Positions 25,709 through 33,142 of a stretch of DNA of 64,000 nt are shown piece after piece. The notes beneath the pieces were generated by a model. It ran no database searches, was not told where the DNA came from, and worked only from the letters and a program-made list of their open reading frames with translations. This stretch comes from an uncultured Candidatus Saccharibacteria bacterium. GTDB taxonomy: Bacteria; Patescibacteriota; Saccharimonadia; Saccharimonadales; Saccharimonadaceae. Each line of letters starts with the position of its first letter. Position 1 is the first letter of the stretch. The stretch covers positions 62,001 through 126,000 of the forward strand of contig CAMUOM010000001.1 in the NCBI GenBank assembly GCA_947090635.1, given 5' to 3'. Made by a program: the position numbers and the translations under genes.

Positions 25709-26359
25709 CTATTTTACTTCGTGTTCACGACGCCAAGCTAATACTTTAGCGTGGTCACCCGATAATAGCACTTTTGGCACCGCTTGCCCCTCAAACACTT
25801 CTGGGCGAGTATATTGAGGGTATTCAAACTCAGCTTCATCAGAATAGCTTTCTAATGCCGTAGCCTCAGCGCCACCACCCAGCACCCCAGGCAACAGGCG
25901 TACCACCGAATCAATAATCGACAATGCTGGCAATTCACCACCCGTCAAGACATAGCGACCAATCGATATCTTTTCATCAACCAACGCCTCTACGCGCGCA
26001 TCAAAGCCCTCGTAACGGCCACAAACGATTATATAGTTATCACTACTCTCAGCAAACTCTTGTGCCTTCTTTTGGCACCAAATATTTGGGGTTGGCGACA
26101 TTAACAACACTCTAGCGCCAGGCAACATTTCTTTGGCGCGCGTTATCGCCTTGCTTAGCGGCTCAATCATTAACAACATGCCAGCACCACCGCCAAATGG
26201 CTTATCGTCTACTTGATGGCGCGGCCCTAGTCCAAAGTCGCGCAAATTAAGCAGCTGAAACTCCGCCTTGCCGTCTTTCTGTGCTTTCCACATCATTGAT
26301 GAATTTAGTACTGGTTCAATAATTTCGGGAAATAGCGTAATAATTAAAAATCTTTTCAC
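25709..26359 (-). CDS. trmD: tRNA (guanine-N1)-methyltransferase TrmD
   Basis: A 216-aa SPOUT methyltransferase that forms m1G37 in tRNAs and prevents +1 frameshifts. It shows ITLFPEI, PFGGGAGML, CGRYEGFDAR, TGGELPALSIIDSV (catalytic Asp) and LPGVLGG. The usual IGDYVL reads IGRYVL here. The start is GTG at 26359 (MKRFLIITLFPE). Reading on to an ATG at 26422 adds residues not seen in the family, and TATAAT ends seven bases before the GTG. Confidence 0.95.
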   Translation of the reverse strand: MKRFLIITLFPEIIEPVLNSSMMWKAQKDGKAEFQLLNLRDFGLGPRHQVDDKPFGGGAGMLLMIEPLSKAITRAKEMLPGARVLLMSPTPNIWCQKKAQEFAESSDNYIIVCGRYEGFDARVEALVDEKISIGRYVLTGGELPALSIIDSVVRLLPGVLGGGAEATALESYSDEAEFEYPQYTRPEVFEGQAVPKVLLSGDHAKVLAWRREHEVK

Positions 26360-26366
26360 TATTAAA

Positions 26367-26372
26367 ATTATA
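26367..26372 (-). promoter_or_regulatory. -10 box, leaderless-type promoter of trmD
   Basis: TATAAT, then TTTAATA, then the GTG start; seven-base spacing. It decides the start codon of trmD. Confidence 0.75.
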
Positions 26373-26384
26373 GCATACAACCAA

Positions 26385-26413
26385 AAAGACGCCCCTCTAT
26401 CAAGGACGTCTTT
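26385..26413 (-). terminator. Possible terminator after khpA
   Basis: Stem aaagacg / cgtcttt with a 15-base loop followed by TT on the minus strand. It separates khpA from trmD. Confidence 0.5.
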
Positions 26414-26475
26414 CAGGCACAAATAAATCTCGCATTTATTTTATTTAGTTCGCGCACAACTTCGAACTGATATAA

Positions 26476-26856
26476 TTATATATCAAGGTCGTTGATTTCC
26501 GCAATACCTTTTTTAAGATTTTTTAGACGGTCATCAGTGTTTTCCACATTTTCAGAGGAATTATTTTCCACAGCCGACTTGTTATCATTCTTCGACTCAG
26601 TGGAAGCATCAATCTCATCGGTATTAATAATTTTAAGATAATAGTGTTCACTATTCTTAGTGCCCAGCGCACGCAACAAAGTACGTAACGCTACAGCAGT
26701 ATCACCATGAGAACCGATAATACGCCCTAAATCAGACTTGTTAACCCAAAGTTTAAGCAACACGCCAGATTCATCGGTAACGCGCTCTATTCTAACGTCT
26801 TTCGGATTTTCTACAATCTGTTCAGTAATGTATTTAATAAAATCTTTTTCAATCAT
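26476..26856 (-). CDS. khpA: KH-domain RNA-binding protein KhpA-like
   Basis: A 126-aa protein. The first 80 residues form a single KH domain with GRIIGSHGDTAVALRTLLRA (GxxG loop GSHG). The tail is acidic and Asn/Ser/Glu-rich, longer than in typical KhpA (about 80 aa). KhpA binds RNA and affects cell division and translation in Firmicutes. The conserved rpsP-khpA order supports the call. The start at 26856 follows AAGGAG; a longer frame to 26898 adds nothing conserved. Confidence 0.88.
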   Translation of the reverse strand: MIEKDFIKYITEQIVENPKDVRIERVTDESGVLLKLWVNKSDLGRIIGSHGDTAVALRTLLRALGTKNSEHYYLKIINTDEIDASTESKNDNKSAVENNSSENVENTDDRLKNLKKGIAEINDLDI

Positions 26857-26943
26857 ATTCCCACTCCTTTCATTAACATTGATATGATACAAAAACAACC
26901 TTAGCTACCCATCAAGCCATTAGCCAGATGGGCAGCAACTTAT

Positions 26944-27285
26944 TTAAGCTTCGACAGCTTCAGCCTCTTTGGGCTGATTCTTGCGTAGCTTTTCTGGATT
27001 ACGAACAGCACCCTTTTGCGCAGCGCTAAATTTCTTAACCCAGCTAGGTAATGCAACACCTTCCTTCTCAAACAGAGCGGCAACACGAGTAGTTGGCTGC
27101 GCACCATTTGATAGAAACTTGTTAGCATCGTCCTTATTTAATTCAACAGCCTTGGTATGAGGATTGTAAGAGCCTAAATAGCTCACGACCTTACCACTAG
27201 TTGGATGGCTATGTGAATCTTGTACTACAATGCGATAAGTCGCATAATGCGCCTTACCTAATCGTTGTAAACGGATAGTTAACAT
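26944..27285 (-). CDS. rpsP: Ribosomal protein bS16
   Basis: A 113-aa bS16 starting MLTIRLQRLGKAHYATYRIVV, with YLGSYNPHTK, in the 30S subunit. The C-terminal extension is Lys/Glu/Ala-rich. It is first in rpsP-khpA. A GAGGAAG ribosome site and a TAAAAT box lie upstream. Confidence 0.97.
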   Translation of the reverse strand: MLTIRLQRLGKAHYATYRIVVQDSHSHPTSGKVVSYLGSYNPHTKAVELNKDDANKFLSNGAQPTTRVAALFEKEGVALPSWVKKFSAAQKGAVRNPEKLRKNQPKEAEAVEA

Positions 27286-27394
27286 TTCTTCCTCTTCGTC
27301 CTTTTTTAACTCTTAATGACGGCTTAAGTATTATTTTACTCTACATCGACCAATAACGCAATAGCAAAATCAACATCTTGTGTGCTAAAACGCC

Positions 27395-27432
27395 AAAAAG
27401 AAAAGCCCTCTCTAGAGCTCCGTTAGAGAGGG
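27395..27432 (-). terminator. Intrinsic terminator of the structured RNA upstream of rpsP
   Basis: Perfect 9-bp stem ccctctcta / tagagaggg with a 9-base loop. On the minus strand it is followed by CTTTTCTTTTT. Confidence 0.85.
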
Positions 27433-27790
27433 GGGTATACCTTAAATATTTTTACTGTGATAGCAAACCATAAAAAAGCTCACGTAAAAATAATCATAGT
27501 AGCGCAATTAGCGAATCAATCCTTGGAGTGAACGTGGAGGAGACTCAGCCAATCGGGTATATAGCACATGCCTACAACTCGGAGAGTGCTTGCTACTAAG
27601 TAGACATAGCCTGCGCCATTGCAGGCTAAATTGTTTTCACTTTACATCTCACCCCTAGAGCAGGAATTGAGACACTTTTACATTACCACACTTTATTATT
27701 TTAGTCAAATATGTCACTTACATTTAGACCTGTTATGCTACATGGTAACTATAGTTTCACAGATTCCCAATAATCTTTGGCTCTCCTCAC
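27433..27790 (-). ncRNA. Candidate large structured RNA, family not identified
   Basis: The 517-base gap between glyQS and rpsP has no gene but is rich in paired sequence on the minus strand. GTG-AGGAGA-GCCAA (27777-27790) pairs with ttggc...tctcct...cac (27534-27552) to close about 225 bases. Inside are AUUGGG/CCCGAU, UAGCAUA/UGUGCUA and a perfect 8-bp hairpin tagcctgc / gcaggcta. A strong terminator ends the unit. Size and position would suit rnpB or ssrA. However, GAGGAAAGUCC and ACAGAA (RNase P) and a tRNA-like end with CCA (tmRNA) are not seen. Confidence 0.45.
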
Positions 27791-27802
27791 TACTTTAGTC
27801 AA

Positions 27803-29152
27803 CTAATCTTGAAAATGATTGACTAACTCAGTAATTTTAACTCGCTCCTGCTCAGTAGTATCACGGTTACGCACCGTCACGCTATCGTCGTCTAGACTAT
27901 CAAAGTCAACTACTACGCAGCTTGGCACACCAATCTCGTCGGCTTTACGATAGCGCTTACCGATGTTGCCACTATCATCCCAGTTTATGCGGCCTGGGAA
28001 AGCATCATTAAGCTCATCATATACTGCCTTAGCTTTAGTTACTAACTCCGGCTTATTCTTTAGCAGCGGCGATACTGTTACTAGTACTGGTGCTAGTGCC
28101 TTTGGCAAACGCAACACATTACGCTTACTACCACCAACTTCATCCTGTTGGTAAAATGCACTCAGGATTGCCATAACTAGGCGTTCAACACCAAACGAAG
28201 GCTCAATCACGTGTGGCACAAATGGTTCACTACCATCCTTAGGGCGATATTCCATCGACTTCTTCGCTACACGTTCAATATTCTTTAAATCAAAATCGGT
28301 ACGGTAGGCAATACCCATCAATTCTTCACGGCCAATTGGGTAATCAAATTCAACATCAACCGTACGACGACTATAGTGCGCTCGGTCGTTTTCTGGCACC
28401 TCATACTCATGAATCTTATCTGCCGGTAAACCAATCACCTGTTCCAAAAATTCATGTACTAGTTTTAATAGAGACTCAAAATGCTTTTCCCACTCATCCG
28501 GCTTCACAAAATACTCGATTTCCATCTGCTCAAACTCGCGCGAGCGAAAAATGAAATCACGTGGGCTAATCTCATTGCGAAACGCCTTACCTTGTTGAGC
28601 TAAACCAAATGGCAAATCAGGGTAAACCGTATCCACCACATTACGGTAATTTGTAAAAATGCCCTGCGCAGTCTCTGGTCGCAAATAGGCCACCGCATCA
28701 GCTGTATCAATTGGCCCCACCGTTGTCTTGAACATCATATTAAAGCTTCGCACCTCAGACAATTCGTTGCCATCCGGCGATTTTATATTGTGCTCACGAA
28801 TCAACTTGGTAATTTCATCGTTACTTAAGCCCTCAGCTGAGATACCGGCGTCTTTCAATAAGTGGTCGGCACGATAACGGCGATGATTAACTAAATCTTC
28901 TACCAATGGATCAGCAAAAGTTGCGACATGTCCCGATGCCTGCCATACTTTAGGATTCATAATAATAGCAGCATCTACACCGTAAATCTCGCGATGATGG
29001 TCAACAAAAAATTGCCACCATAAATCCTTTACACGACGCTTCAATTCGACACCAAGCGGGCCCCAATCCCAAGTGCCAGCGAGGCCACCATAAACATCTG
29101 ACCCCTGATAAATAAACCCTCGACGCTTACATAGCGATATAATATCTTCCAT
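27803..29152 (-). CDS. glyQS: Glycyl-tRNA synthetase, dimeric (alpha2) type
   Basis: A 449-aa class II GlyRS of the eukaryote/Thermus type: LCKRRGFIYQGSDVYGGLAGTWD at the N-terminus, then FNMMFKTTVGP, LRPETAQGIF (motif 2 region), FRNEISPRDFIFRSREFEQ, PSFGVERLV (motif 3), and a C-terminal anticodon-binding domain (APVLVTVSPL). It charges tRNA-Gly; a tRNA-Gly(GCC) lies at 52.5 kb. Confidence 0.97.
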   Translation of the reverse strand: MEDIISLCKRRGFIYQGSDVYGGLAGTWDWGPLGVELKRRVKDLWWQFFVDHHREIYGVDAAIIMNPKVWQASGHVATFADPLVEDLVNHRRYRADHLLKDAGISAEGLSNDEITKLIREHNIKSPDGNELSEVRSFNMMFKTTVGPIDTADAVAYLRPETAQGIFTNYRNVVDTVYPDLPFGLAQQGKAFRNEISPRDFIFRSREFEQMEIEYFVKPDEWEKHFESLLKLVHEFLEQVIGLPADKIHEYEVPENDRAHYSRRTVDVEFDYPIGREELMGIAYRTDFDLKNIERVAKKSMEYRPKDGSEPFVPHVIEPSFGVERLVMAILSAFYQQDEVGGSKRNVLRLPKALAPVLVTVSPLLKNKPELVTKAKAVYDELNDAFPGRINWDDSGNIGKRYRKADEIGVPSCVVVDFDSLDDDSVTVRNRDTTEQERVKITELVNHFQD

Positions 29153-29158
29153 AATACT

Positions 29159-29164
29159 ATTATA
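29159..29164 (-). promoter_or_regulatory. -10 box, leaderless-type promoter of glyQS
   Basis: TATAAT, then AGTATT, then ATG 29152; six-base spacing. It lies in the 15-base gap after recO. Confidence 0.78.
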
Positions 29165-29167
29165 GCA

Positions 29168-29860
29168 CTACACCTGCGCGGCAGCTGCAGCCAAATAAAC
29201 CGCATTAGATAATACAGCGTCATCTATACCGACTAAACGCGCCGCTACGGCGGCGTCATTCGCTAAAAGCACCCGCAATAATTTTAATACTACGGTATTA
29301 TACCGTCCCTGCGGGTTAAAAACAAATACACCGTCCGCCTTATTGTAATCATAGCTCGCGCCTTCCACCAGCTGCATCCCGTTGCTATCCGTCAATAAGT
29401 TTAATTCCATTCCAGATAAACGTGCTAACTTCAAATAAAACCATGTCTTCACAATACGCAAATCAACCGTTGACTTATCCAATAACTCAATTACACCCAA
29501 CAGAATGTCATATAACTCCGGCGACTCAATCGCGTCAGCTAATTTAGACGTTCGTTTGATAGCATCATAGCCAAACTGCAATCGGTCATAATCGGTCATA
29601 ATATAATCATAAAAATGCATTAGACGCGCACTTGTTAACGTCCACATCCCTTGCAGATTCATTGCGCTCTTCGCCAAACTAAGTTCACATGTAGCAAACA
29701 GTTCGATACAACCAGCCAAGCGCGACTGCTCCCGACGCACGCCACGTGCAATCACCGCCAACTGGCCGTGTTCACGCGTCAAGACGCTCAAAATTCGATC
29801 TGCTTCCTTGTAATTAGTCCGACGCAAAATAATGCCAGTAACTTTCAGCGTATCACTCAT
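29168..29860 (-). CDS. recO: DNA repair protein RecO
   Basis: A 230-aa RecO: an N-terminal OB fold (KVTGIILRRTNYKEADRILSVLT, then GQLAVIARGVRR) and a helical C-terminal domain. The zinc-binding cysteines found in many RecO proteins are missing. RecO loads RecA on SSB-coated DNA. It starts by an ATGA overlap with the receiver gene, so it is co-translated with a degenerate kinase/receiver pair. Confidence 0.92.
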   Translation of the reverse strand: MSDTLKVTGIILRRTNYKEADRILSVLTREHGQLAVIARGVRREQSRLAGCIELFATCELSLAKSAMNLQGMWTLTSARLMHFYDYIMTDYDRLQFGYDAIKRTSKLADAIESPELYDILLGVIELLDKSTVDLRIVKTWFYLKLARLSGMELNLLTDSNGMQLVEGASYDYNKADGVFVFNPQGRYNTVVLKLLRVLLANDAAVAARLVGIDDAVLSNAVYLAAAAAQV

Positions 29861-30219
29861 GCCGACAACCCCCAAATTACCTGCTTTAAGTCTGACGGAC
29901 TATAAGTAGACTTATCAAATACAAACTTAACACCAAAAGCAGCAACATCATCAAGCTTAATTGCCCTGCCGCTAGCAGACAATATTACCTTTGGTAATTT
30001 TAATGTATCGTTATAACTTGCCATCTCATTCAGCAGTGTCATTACATTATCCGCTCCCAAATGCCAATCACACACCAGCACGTCCGGCAAACCATCATTA
30101 ATTAGGTCAAATATTACCCGTGGGTTACTCTCTACGATAACATCTGCACCAAAATATCTTAAACTATTTGCCAAACTAGCCGCAAACCATCTATCGTCGT
30201 CTAACAAAATAATTTTCAT
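29857..30219 (-). CDS. Single-domain response regulator receiver
   Basis: A 120-aa CheY-like receiver with no output domain. The acidic pocket LLDDD, the phospho-Asp in VLVCDWHLG (about residue 51), the Ser of ILSAS and the Lys of VFDKS are all present. Phosphorylation chemistry therefore looks intact. It overlaps the kinase-like gene upstream and recO downstream, each by four bases (ATGA). Confidence 0.9.
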   Translation of the reverse strand: MKIILLDDDRWFAASLANSLRYFGADVIVESNPRVIFDLINDGLPDVLVCDWHLGADNVMTLLNEMASYNDTLKLPKVILSASGRAIKLDDVAAFGVKFVFDKSTYSPSDLKQVIWGLSA

Positions 30220-30905
30220 ATCAATTCCAACAAACTAAGCTGTCTACTTTCTGGTAAATGCGCTTCTATCGTCATTCCACCTTGACGGTGACAATGAAAA
30301 GCAATGCTGCCTTGCATTGCACGAGTTATCTGTTCAGCTAACAATAAATTAAGGCTACTCATCAATGGTCTACTAGCTACTGGGTTTAATTGATTAATAT
30401 ATACCGCGCCACAAACGTCCTTCGCAAATGGCGCGCCGTTATCTCTTAACTCTAGCACAACTTCACGATTGCGAGTTAATCGCGCACTTAACTTCACCGT
30501 TTTTCTACTATAGCGTAGTGCATCTAAACTAAACCGTACTAACAATTGTTTTAAAGCATTGTAATTACCGGTCAAAAGTGGTGAACGTTTTGGCAGTACA
30601 CAAATAAATTGACAAGATAACTGTTGTGCCTCCGGCTGAACCTCCGCCTGCACTGCCATCAACAACCTATCAACCGATACCGGCTCAAGAACTAAATCTT
30701 CAAGTGGGCTACTTGCAATACTAAGTTCGTCTACTACGCCTAAGGCTTCAGTTAAAGTAGATTGCATCCGTGCCAATGTTATCGGCTCCGCGCCACACTG
30801 TCCAACCTCAAAAGCCAACTGGCGCAAACGTACTAGCGGAGTTCGTAAATCGCGCGTGGCCGCCGCCACAGACAAAGCCCCTAAACTTGCCCCCACTTGT
30901 TTCAT
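30216..30905 (-). CDS. Degenerate histidine kinase (pseudokinase), soluble
   Basis: A 229-aa protein with the shape of a HisKA-HATPase core but no sensor or membrane domain. The H-box reads AAATRDLRTPLVRL, so the phospho-acceptor His is Arg18. The N-box Asn residues are replaced (LVRFSLDALRYS), the G1 box is RDNGAPF instead of D-x-G-x-G, and the G2 glycines are lost (MSSLNLLLAEQ). ATP binding and autophosphorylation are therefore unlikely. It may act as a binding partner or phosphatase for the adjacent receiver. The frame is intact, with no sign of decay. Confidence 0.82.
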   Translation of the reverse strand: MKQVGASLGALSVAAATRDLRTPLVRLRQLAFEVGQCGAEPITLARMQSTLTEALGVVDELSIASSPLEDLVLEPVSVDRLLMAVQAEVQPEAQQLSCQFICVLPKRSPLLTGNYNALKQLLVRFSLDALRYSRKTVKLSARLTRNREVVLELRDNGAPFAKDVCGAVYINQLNPVASRPLMSSLNLLLAEQITRAMQGSIAFHCHRQGGMTIEAHLPESRQLSLLELI

Positions 30906-30911
30906 ATTCTC

Positions 30912-30917
30912 AGTATA
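30912..30917 (-). promoter_or_regulatory. -10 box, leaderless-type promoter of pseudokinase-receiver-recO
   Basis: TATACT, then GAGAAT, then ATG 30905; six-base spacing. Confidence 0.72.
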
Positions 30918-30922
30918 GCAAA

Positions 30923-30944
30923 AAGTAGCATTTTTATGCTACTT
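30923..30944 (-). terminator. Intrinsic terminator of upstream membrane-protein gene
   Basis: Stem aagtagca / tgctactt with a 6-base loop, followed by TTTGC on the minus strand. It lies just ahead of the pseudokinase promoter. Confidence 0.7.
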
Positions 30945-30969
30945 ATGCTAATAATTTGAATTCGTTTAG

Positions 30970-31656
30970 CTAAGGCTGGAATTGCAACGTACGCAAAATT
31001 GTTTCGTCAAAATCTTTCTTAAAGTCTTTACTGTCTACATATAACTTCAAAGTTTTATCGCGTACTCTAAATACCACTACTGATCCATTAATGGTTTGCG
31101 CCAGCTGCCCATCGAATCGCATGCCTTTATAGCCGTCAAAGCCTTCGCGCGCGCCAATAGTAACCGGGCTAGCCTTAATACTACCTTTATCAACTGCACT
31201 CTTAAAGTCCAACAACGTTTTTGCGTAATCATTCGGCGAAACCACAACGCGCAAAGCATATGGAGTAACACCGGGATTTACCACAGGAACCATAATTGGG
31301 TAAAAATAAAGTGTTAAGTTATCACCATCAGATGTTGCAACATAGCCAGACCATGTCTTTGGATAATCAAAGCGCACCGATCCAGTCTCTGCTGGACCCT
31401 GATAATGCCGATTTGGCGTCTTTTCACGCTGCATAAACTCAGCATTATCTTGCTTGGTCTGCAACGCCTTCGCCTGTGTAACGGCTTGATCAATTTTTGC
31501 TTGGCCATTCTTCTGCCAGTTAACCATCCCCGAATATGCCCAAATAAACGCAATACAAGCACCAAATAAGAATACGCCTAGAATAATTGTTGACACTAGA
31601 AGCGGACTGACCGAACCGCGTTCGCTTGCCCTATAATCCGACCCATTATCATTCAT
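30970..31656 (-). CDS. Membrane-anchored hypothetical protein, exported C-terminal domain
   Basis: A 228-aa protein. One membrane helix (about residues 19-41) is followed by a short helical stalk and a C-terminal beta-rich domain (GSVRFDYPKTWSGYV, ALRVVVSPNDY, FDETILRTLQF). The last domain has the pattern of PsbP/DUF4245-like exported domains, where YP..W opens and a phrase like ILRTLQF closes. The topology places the domain outside the cell. No catalytic residue is evident. Confidence 0.75.
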   Translation of the reverse strand: MNDNGSDYRASERGSVSPLLVSTIILGVFLFGACIAFIWAYSGMVNWQKNGQAKIDQAVTQAKALQTKQDNAEFMQREKTPNRHYQGPAETGSVRFDYPKTWSGYVATSDGDNLTLYFYPIMVPVVNPGVTPYALRVVVSPNDYAKTLLDFKSAVDKGSIKASPVTIGAREGFDGYKGMRFDGQLAQTINGSVVVFRVRDKTLKLYVDSKDFKKDFDETILRTLQFQP

Positions 31657-31662
31657 GATTTC

Positions 31663-31668
31663 ATTTTA
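31663..31668 (-). promoter_or_regulatory. -10 box, leaderless-type promoter
   Basis: TAAAAT, then GAAATC, then ATG 31656; six-base spacing. Confidence 0.7.
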
Positions 31669-31704
31669 ACATAAGCATAAAACAAGTGCAACTCGCAAGA
31701 ATAG

Positions 31705-31941
31705 CTAGTCTTGTAATTTGAGCTTAATTTCATTAACCTTATTCTCTGTAGTTGACAACTTACGCTTAATAGCCTCAGCTAACTTAGCACCGCGGTCGAA
31801 TTTAACGCTTGCCACCTCTACATCAACATCACCAGCATTAAACCAGTCAACGATTGACTTCAGCTCATTCATTAAATCAGTCAGGCTTTGTTGCATTAAC
31901 TCCTCATCTCCCTGCTTTTTTAAGTTATTTGTCTCTGACAT
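31705..31941 (-). CDS. xseB: Exodeoxyribonuclease VII small subunit
   Basis: A 78-aa helical protein with the XseB pattern LMNELKSIVDWFNAGDVDVE followed by a Glu/Lys-rich helix. It binds XseA in a 1:many complex that degrades single-stranded DNA. It overlaps the xseA end by 17 bases and has GGAGG within xseA. Confidence 0.92.
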   Translation of the reverse strand: MSETNNLKKQGDEELMQQSLTDLMNELKSIVDWFNAGDVDVEVASVKFDRGAKLAEAIKRKLSTTENKVNEIKLKLQD

Positions 31942-33142
31942 TCTTTACCTCCATTGCAATTAATTTTTTATCAGTCTCGGCCGTTACATTCATTCCAATT
32001 CGCCACTCATGCGGCACGCCATGCTGCTCAGTCCAGATAATAGCATAGCCACGCTTCAGAACAGCTTGTGGGTCGTATGCTTGCAAAGCCGAAATTAACG
32101 CTATTGCTCTACCTTGAGTGTCTCCTAAACTACGCATCATCTGATTATTTAGTTGCATAGTCAACGTAACTAACTCAGATTGTATATTATTTACTACTAG
32201 CGACATACTATTGTTTAACTGCGTCGCAAGACGAGTTAATTTGTCACGTCGCTGCTGCGCATCCAACACTAACACATCAACCATCGACTTTAAATAATGA
32301 GTAGTTGTAGCGATTAATTCCCTTCGGTCTGGTACTAGCAGTTCAGCCGCATTAGACGGCGTCGATGCGCGCTTATCTGCTACTAAGTCGATCAACGTAG
32401 TATCTATTTCATGACCGACACCGGTTAGGGTGGGGATTCGCGAAGCCGCTACTGTTCGTACCAGCTTTTCATCGTCAAATACCGCCAAATCTTCACGTGA
32501 TCCACCACCGCGCAAAATACATAACACTTCTGGCGGATTTGGTAGCTCATTAAACTGCCGAATCGCTGCAATAATCTGGTCAGCCGCCGCATCACCCTGC
32601 ACCTGAGTAGAAATAACATCAATTTGTATACCGCCCATCCGCGCATTAACAATTTTAATAAAATCTTTATAGCCAGCTGCCTGATTTGACGATATCACAC
32701 CGATATGTTGCGGTAGAGCAGGCAATATCCTCTTACGATCCTCATCAAACAGCCCTTCCTTGGATAACTTTTGCTTCAATAGCTCAAAAGCTCGCTTAAT
32801 CGCTCCTTCACCAATCGGCCTGATTGCTCGAACAGTCAGCGAAAACCGTCCCCACTTAGTTAAATTCGGCGTTGCACGCACCTTTACCTGCATACCATCC
32901 GCTAATTCCATACGAAGAGAATACACCGACATGAAACAATTTAGTACGGATGTATCATCCTTTAAATCAAAAAACACCCATTTGCCTTGATTTATTTTAA
33001 AGTTAGCTACTTCGCCCACTATATCAATCGTTGGTACCGCAGTGTCTAGAACCTGGTTAATAACATCTATTGCCTGCGCTACCGTAAAGCACGGTGGCAT
33101 TCCGGGTAATTTATCCTCTAAATCACTATCTACGCTGGTCAT
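31925..33142 (-). CDS. xseA: Exodeoxyribonuclease VII large subunit
   Basis: A 405-aa XseA. It has an N-terminal OB fold (IVGEVANFKINQGKWVFFDL), a catalytic core (ALPQHIGVISSNQAAGYKDF, ILRGGGSREDLAVFDDE, GVGHEIDTTLIDLVADKRASTPSNAAEL), and a long coiled coil with a C-terminal beta piece (VLKRGYAIIW). The start overlaps the upstream membrane gene by 17 bases without a clear ribosome site. The three-gene chain is flippase-like gene, xseA, xseB. Confidence 0.96.
   Translation of the reverse strand: MTSVDSDLEDKLPGMPPCFTVAQAIDVINQVLDTAVPTIDIVGEVANFKINQGKWVFFDLKDDTSVLNCFMSVYSLRMELADGMQVKVRATPNLTKWGRFSLTVRAIRPIGEGAIKRAFELLKQKLSKEGLFDEDRKRILPALPQHIGVISSNQAAGYKDFIKIVNARMGGIQIDVISTQVQGDAAADQIIAAIRQFNELPNPPEVLCILRGGGSREDLAVFDDEKLVRTVAASRIPTLTGVGHEIDTTLIDLVADKRASTPSNAAELLVPDRRELIATTTHYLKSMVDVLVLDAQQRRDKLTRLATQLNNSMSLVVNNIQSELVTLTMQLNNQMMRSLGDTQGRAIALISALQAYDPQAVLKRGYAIIWTEQHGVPHEWRIGMNVTAETDKKLIAMEVKNVRDK

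Noticed and set aside
26360..26422. ATG 26422 as start of trmD
   Set aside because: The extra 21 residues precede the conserved TrmD N-terminus, and the region holds the trmD -10 box and the khpA terminator.
27395..27802. tmRNA (ssrA) or RNase P RNA (rnpB) assignment for the gap
   Set aside because: Neither a tRNA-like CCA end with GGUUCRA arm nor GAGGAAAGUCC, AGAUGAAU or ACAGAA was found on either strand, so only an unassigned RNA is reported.
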